In this document: positions 5,826-8,205 of the stretch, piece by piece | Position numbering within the stretch: the stretch's first letter is position 1 | How the letters are laid out: each line of letters starts with the position of its first letter | Origin: Spirochaeta sp. | GTDB taxonomy: Bacteria; Spirochaetota; Spirochaetia; DSM-2461 | DNA length: 8,205 nt | Direction of reading: 5' to 3' | Assembly (NCBI GenBank): GCA_030635565.1 | Contig: DAOVYP010000077.1 | Coordinates: 1 to 8,205, forward strand | Position numbers and translations under genes: made by a program | The notes under the pieces: generated by a model | Told to the model about the DNA's origin: nothing | Databases searched by the model: none | Seen by the model: only the letters and a program-made list of their open reading frames with translations

Positions 5826-8120
5826 TTGAATTTTGTTAAGAAATTACTGGGTTATTCCTGGCTGATTCTGATTCTGATTATTGCAGTCACTGCAGTTTTC
5901 GTATTTGCCATGAAATCGAACAGCAGGATGGAAACAGACCTTGATGAGTACATGCCCCAGAAACATCCGGCCTTTGTTTACAGCAGTCAGGCCGAAGAGC
6001 TCTTCGGCATTAAAGATGGAATCATCTTTGCGATAGAAAATGAAGACGGAATTTACAATGAAGGTACCCTGCAGAAAATAAAGGACCTTACCAAAGATCT
6101 TCAGAGCATGGACGGAATTGAGAAGAGTGATGTCACTTCTCTCTATACTGCCGACAACATTGTCGGTTCCGAATACGGAATGGAAGTCAATGCGTTCTAT
6201 TCACGGGTTCCGAAGAGTGAAGAAAAACTGCAGCAGTTAAGGGATGATGTCAGATCCAATGACATGATTTACGGCCGCCTGGTGTCTCTTGATGAGACAG
6301 CCACCATTATCATTGCCGAGATTGACGATTATGTTTTTACCGAGGATTTCTACAATCAGGTTCTGGAGCTGGCTGACAGCTATGAGGGACCGGAGACACT
6401 CTATGTTGCCGGAATTCCCATTGTTGAAGGAACACTTGGTAAACTGGCTCCCAAAGACATGAAAACCATGGCGCCTATTGTCATCGCCATCATCATCATT
6501 GTTCTTCTGATGATATTGAGAAGCGTCAAGGGAACCATTCTGAATCTTCTGGTTGTACTGTTCTCCACGGTCTGGACCTTCGGCCTCATGGCTCTCCTGA
6601 ATATACCGATTTATTCAGTATCCACAATGATTCCGGTGATGTTGATTGCCATCGGGGTGGCTTACGGCATCCATCTGTTCAATCACCTTGAGCTTTACCT
6701 TCAGAAGAATCCTCAGGCTGAAAAACGGGACGCCCTGGCGGATATGCTCAAACACATGTGGAAACCGGTATTGATGGCTGCCGTAACAACAGCTGTCGGA
6801 TTTGTATCTCTGGTAACTTCAGAGGTTTTTCCGGTTAAGTATTTCGGCCTTTTCACCGCGTTCGGTGTCTTGTCGGCTCTGTTTTTTGCTCTTGTTCTGA
6901 TTCCCGCCGGCCTGATGGTGGTGGGTCTTCCCAAGTTCAGAAAATTCGGCCGTCAACAACCCACAACGGATAATTTTGCTTCCCGGTTTGCCAACCGTAT
7001 CGTGAAGCACAGGATAATGACAATTCTTTTAACCGTATTTGTTGTAGCTCTTTCAATTTATGGTATTTCACGGGTCTGGATAAACTCAAGTTTTCTTGCC
7101 AATTTCGAAGAGGACAGCGATATCGTCAATACCGACAGATTCATCAATGAGAATTTTGCCGGAACTTCAAGTCTCAATATCGTTCTGGAAGCTGATGAAC
7201 CGGATAAATTTAAAGATCCGGACGTACTGAAACTTGTTGATAATCTGCAGGGTAAGCTTGAATCCCTCGAAATGGTGGGGGATACCTTCTCATTAGCCGA
7301 TTTCATCAACCGAATGAACATGGTGATGAATGAAGATCGGGAAGAGTACAGCATAATTCCTGATTCAAACGAGATGATAGCCCAGTACCTGCTGCTCTAT
7401 GAGATGTCCGGAGATCCGGAGAATCTTATCTCTGTTGTGGATTATGAATACCAGACCCTGAATCTGACGGCCCAGATGAAATCCGATGATTCCCGAACCA
7501 TCAGAACTGCGATTGATGTGGTTGAGGGTTACAGGCAGGATTTCAGGAATCTGGGCGTTGAAATTAATTTTGCCGGTACGGGTTACAAGGGTCTGGTTTT
7601 CTCTGAACTGATATTAAAGGGTCAGATATCCAGCCTGATTATGTCCATCCTCATAGTGATAGTTCTGGTATCCTTCATGTTCAGGAATTTCATTATCGGA
7701 CTGATTGCATCGGTACCAATACTGATAACGACATTGATTAATTTCGGTGTCATGGGATTGTTGAACGTACCCCTCGGACCGACAACCGCTCTGATATCAA
7801 GCATTGCCGTCGGTATAGGCATTGACTATGCAATCCATTTTATCGACCGGTACAGAGCATATTCCATTGAAACCGGTGATAAGAACAAGACCGCCGGATT
7901 GACTATGTACAACACCGGCCGGGCCATCATGTTCAATGCGGTGGTTGTTATCTCAGGGTTCCTGGCCCTTCTGTTTTCGATGTTCCCCCCTAACAGGCAG
8001 TTGGGTGCCCTGGTATCACTGAACATGTTCTCAAGTTTCATCGGGACGTTAACCATCATGTTTCTGTTGATGTATATGTCAAATACGTACTTTAAAACCA
8101 AAAAACTTAATGCAATATAA
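5826..8120 (+). CDS. MMPL/RND-superfamily exporter (COG1033-type, HAE3-like)
   Basis: Predicted inner-membrane exporter of 764 residues with the two-fold repeat of RND permeases. The first half has one helix at about 11-29, a large extracytoplasmic domain (30-212), then five helices at about 214-236, 239-258, 266-286, 313-331 and 341-366. The second half repeats this: helix 397-415, extracytoplasmic domain 416-600, then helices at about 601-619, 622-646, 654-675, 701-719 and 729-752. The helix-10 motif GIGIDYAIHF keeps Asp667-Tyr668, the expected proton-relay pair. The equivalent helix-4 motif GVAYGIHLF has Ala279-Tyr280 instead, as I recall is common in this subgroup. The family moves lipids, hopanoids or other amphiphiles using proton motive force; the substrate here is unknown. 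It follows a TetR gene and a perfect operator and is 11 bases upstream of a secreted-protein gene, so it is likely part of an operon. Confidence 0.92.
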   Translation: MNFVKKLLGYSWLILILIIAVTAVFVFAMKSNSRMETDLDEYMPQKHPAFVYSSQAEELFGIKDGIIFAIENEDGIYNEGTLQKIKDLTKDLQSMDGIEKSDVTSLYTADNIVGSEYGMEVNAFYSRVPKSEEKLQQLRDDVRSNDMIYGRLVSLDETATIIIAEIDDYVFTEDFYNQVLELADSYEGPETLYVAGIPIVEGTLGKLAPKDMKTMAPIVIAIIIIVLLMILRSVKGTILNLLVVLFSTVWTFGLMALLNIPIYSVSTMIPVMLIAIGVAYGIHLFNHLELYLQKNPQAEKRDALADMLKHMWKPVLMAAVTTAVGFVSLVTSEVFPVKYFGLFTAFGVLSALFFALVLIPAGLMVVGLPKFRKFGRQQPTTDNFASRFANRIVKHRIMTILLTVFVVALSIYGISRVWINSSFLANFEEDSDIVNTDRFINENFAGTSSLNIVLEADEPDKFKDPDVLKLVDNLQGKLESLEMVGDTFSLADFINRMNMVMNEDREEYSIIPDSNEMIAQYLLLYEMSGDPENLISVVDYEYQTLNLTAQMKSDDSRTIRTAIDVVEGYRQDFRNLGVEINFAGTGYKGLVFSELILKGQISSLIMSILIVIVLVSFMFRNFIIGLIASVPILITTLINFGVMGLLNVPLGPTTALISSIAVGIGIDYAIHFIDRYRAYSIETGDKNKTAGLTMYNTGRAIMFNAVVVISGFLALLFSMFPPNRQLGALVSLNMFSSFIGTLTIMFLLMYMSNTYFKTKKLNAI

Positions 8121-8131
8121 GGAGTAAAGAA

Positions 8132-8205
8132 ATGAAGAAAACGAAAGTATTAGTCATCGTTTTAGTGCTTGCACTTATGGTAACGGGGTTTGCGGCAGCG
8201 CAGAT
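8132..8205 (+). CDS. 5' end of a secreted protein gene downstream of the exporter (cut by window end)
   Basis: Only 24 complete codons are present. They encode a classical signal peptide: basic MKKTK, a hydrophobic core VLVIVLVLALMV, then TGFAAAQ with a likely signal peptidase I site after AAA. There is no lipobox cysteine in the visible part. A ribosome binding site (AAGGAG, 8119-8124, overlapping the exporter stop) lies seven bases before the ATG, and the spacing to the exporter gene is 11 bases, so co-transcription is very likely. In other genomes, exporters of this type are often followed by a periplasmic LolA-like outer membrane lipoprotein-sorting protein (COG2834). That identity would fit but cannot be tested from the visible residues. 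Confidence 0.8.
   Translation, partial: MKKTKVLVIVLVLALMVTGFAAAQ

Overview
This window looks like bacterial chromosome, probably from a Gram-negative or other diderm anaerobe or facultative anaerobe. The features behind that guess are a two-domain FAD/[2Fe-2S] dehydrogenase of the anaerobic GlpA type, a COG1033-type MMPL/RND exporter followed by a secreted protein, and strong AAGGAG ribosome binding sites combined with some TTG starts. The mix would fit Spirochaetota, but nothing here fixes the phylum (no rRNA or marker gene), so that is a weak inference.

Layout. Positions 1-677 (+) carry a complete VapBC-type toxin-antitoxin pair. An AbrB-fold antitoxin overlaps a PIN-domain toxin by 4 bases, and a perfect 14-bp palindrome lies inside a plausible promoter just upstream. 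Positions 667-2431 (-) carry a two-gene unit facing the TA pair: a GlpA-like flavoprotein with a C-terminal BFD-type [2Fe-2S] domain, then a small DUF3820 protein coupled to it by an 8-base overlap. The DUF3820 gene ends inside the toxin gene, an 11-base convergent overlap. Positions 2432-3211 hold no intact gene. They contain the wreck of an IS3-family transposase on the minus strand, with a nonsense mutation, a dinucleotide-slippage frameshift and no catalytic core upstream. Positions 3212-5032 (+) encode a complete oligoendopeptidase F (M3B zinc peptidase).

Positions 5121-8205 (+) form a regulated export locus: a TetR-family regulator, a 764-residue MMPL/RND exporter, and the first 24 codons of a secreted protein. 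Two matching 20-bp operators with half-sites GTTAGT-N8-ACTAAC lie in front of the regulator and in front of the exporter, and the first overlaps the -10 of a TTGACA promoter. The simplest reading is that the TetR protein represses both itself and the exporter operon. This half of the window also looks visibly richer in A+T than the flavoprotein and pepF genes.

No tRNA, rRNA, CRISPR array or riboswitch was recognised. The most informative observations are the shared TetR operator pair, the palindrome embedded in the TA promoter, the flavoprotein-DUF3820 coupling, and the reconstructable decay of the IS3 element.
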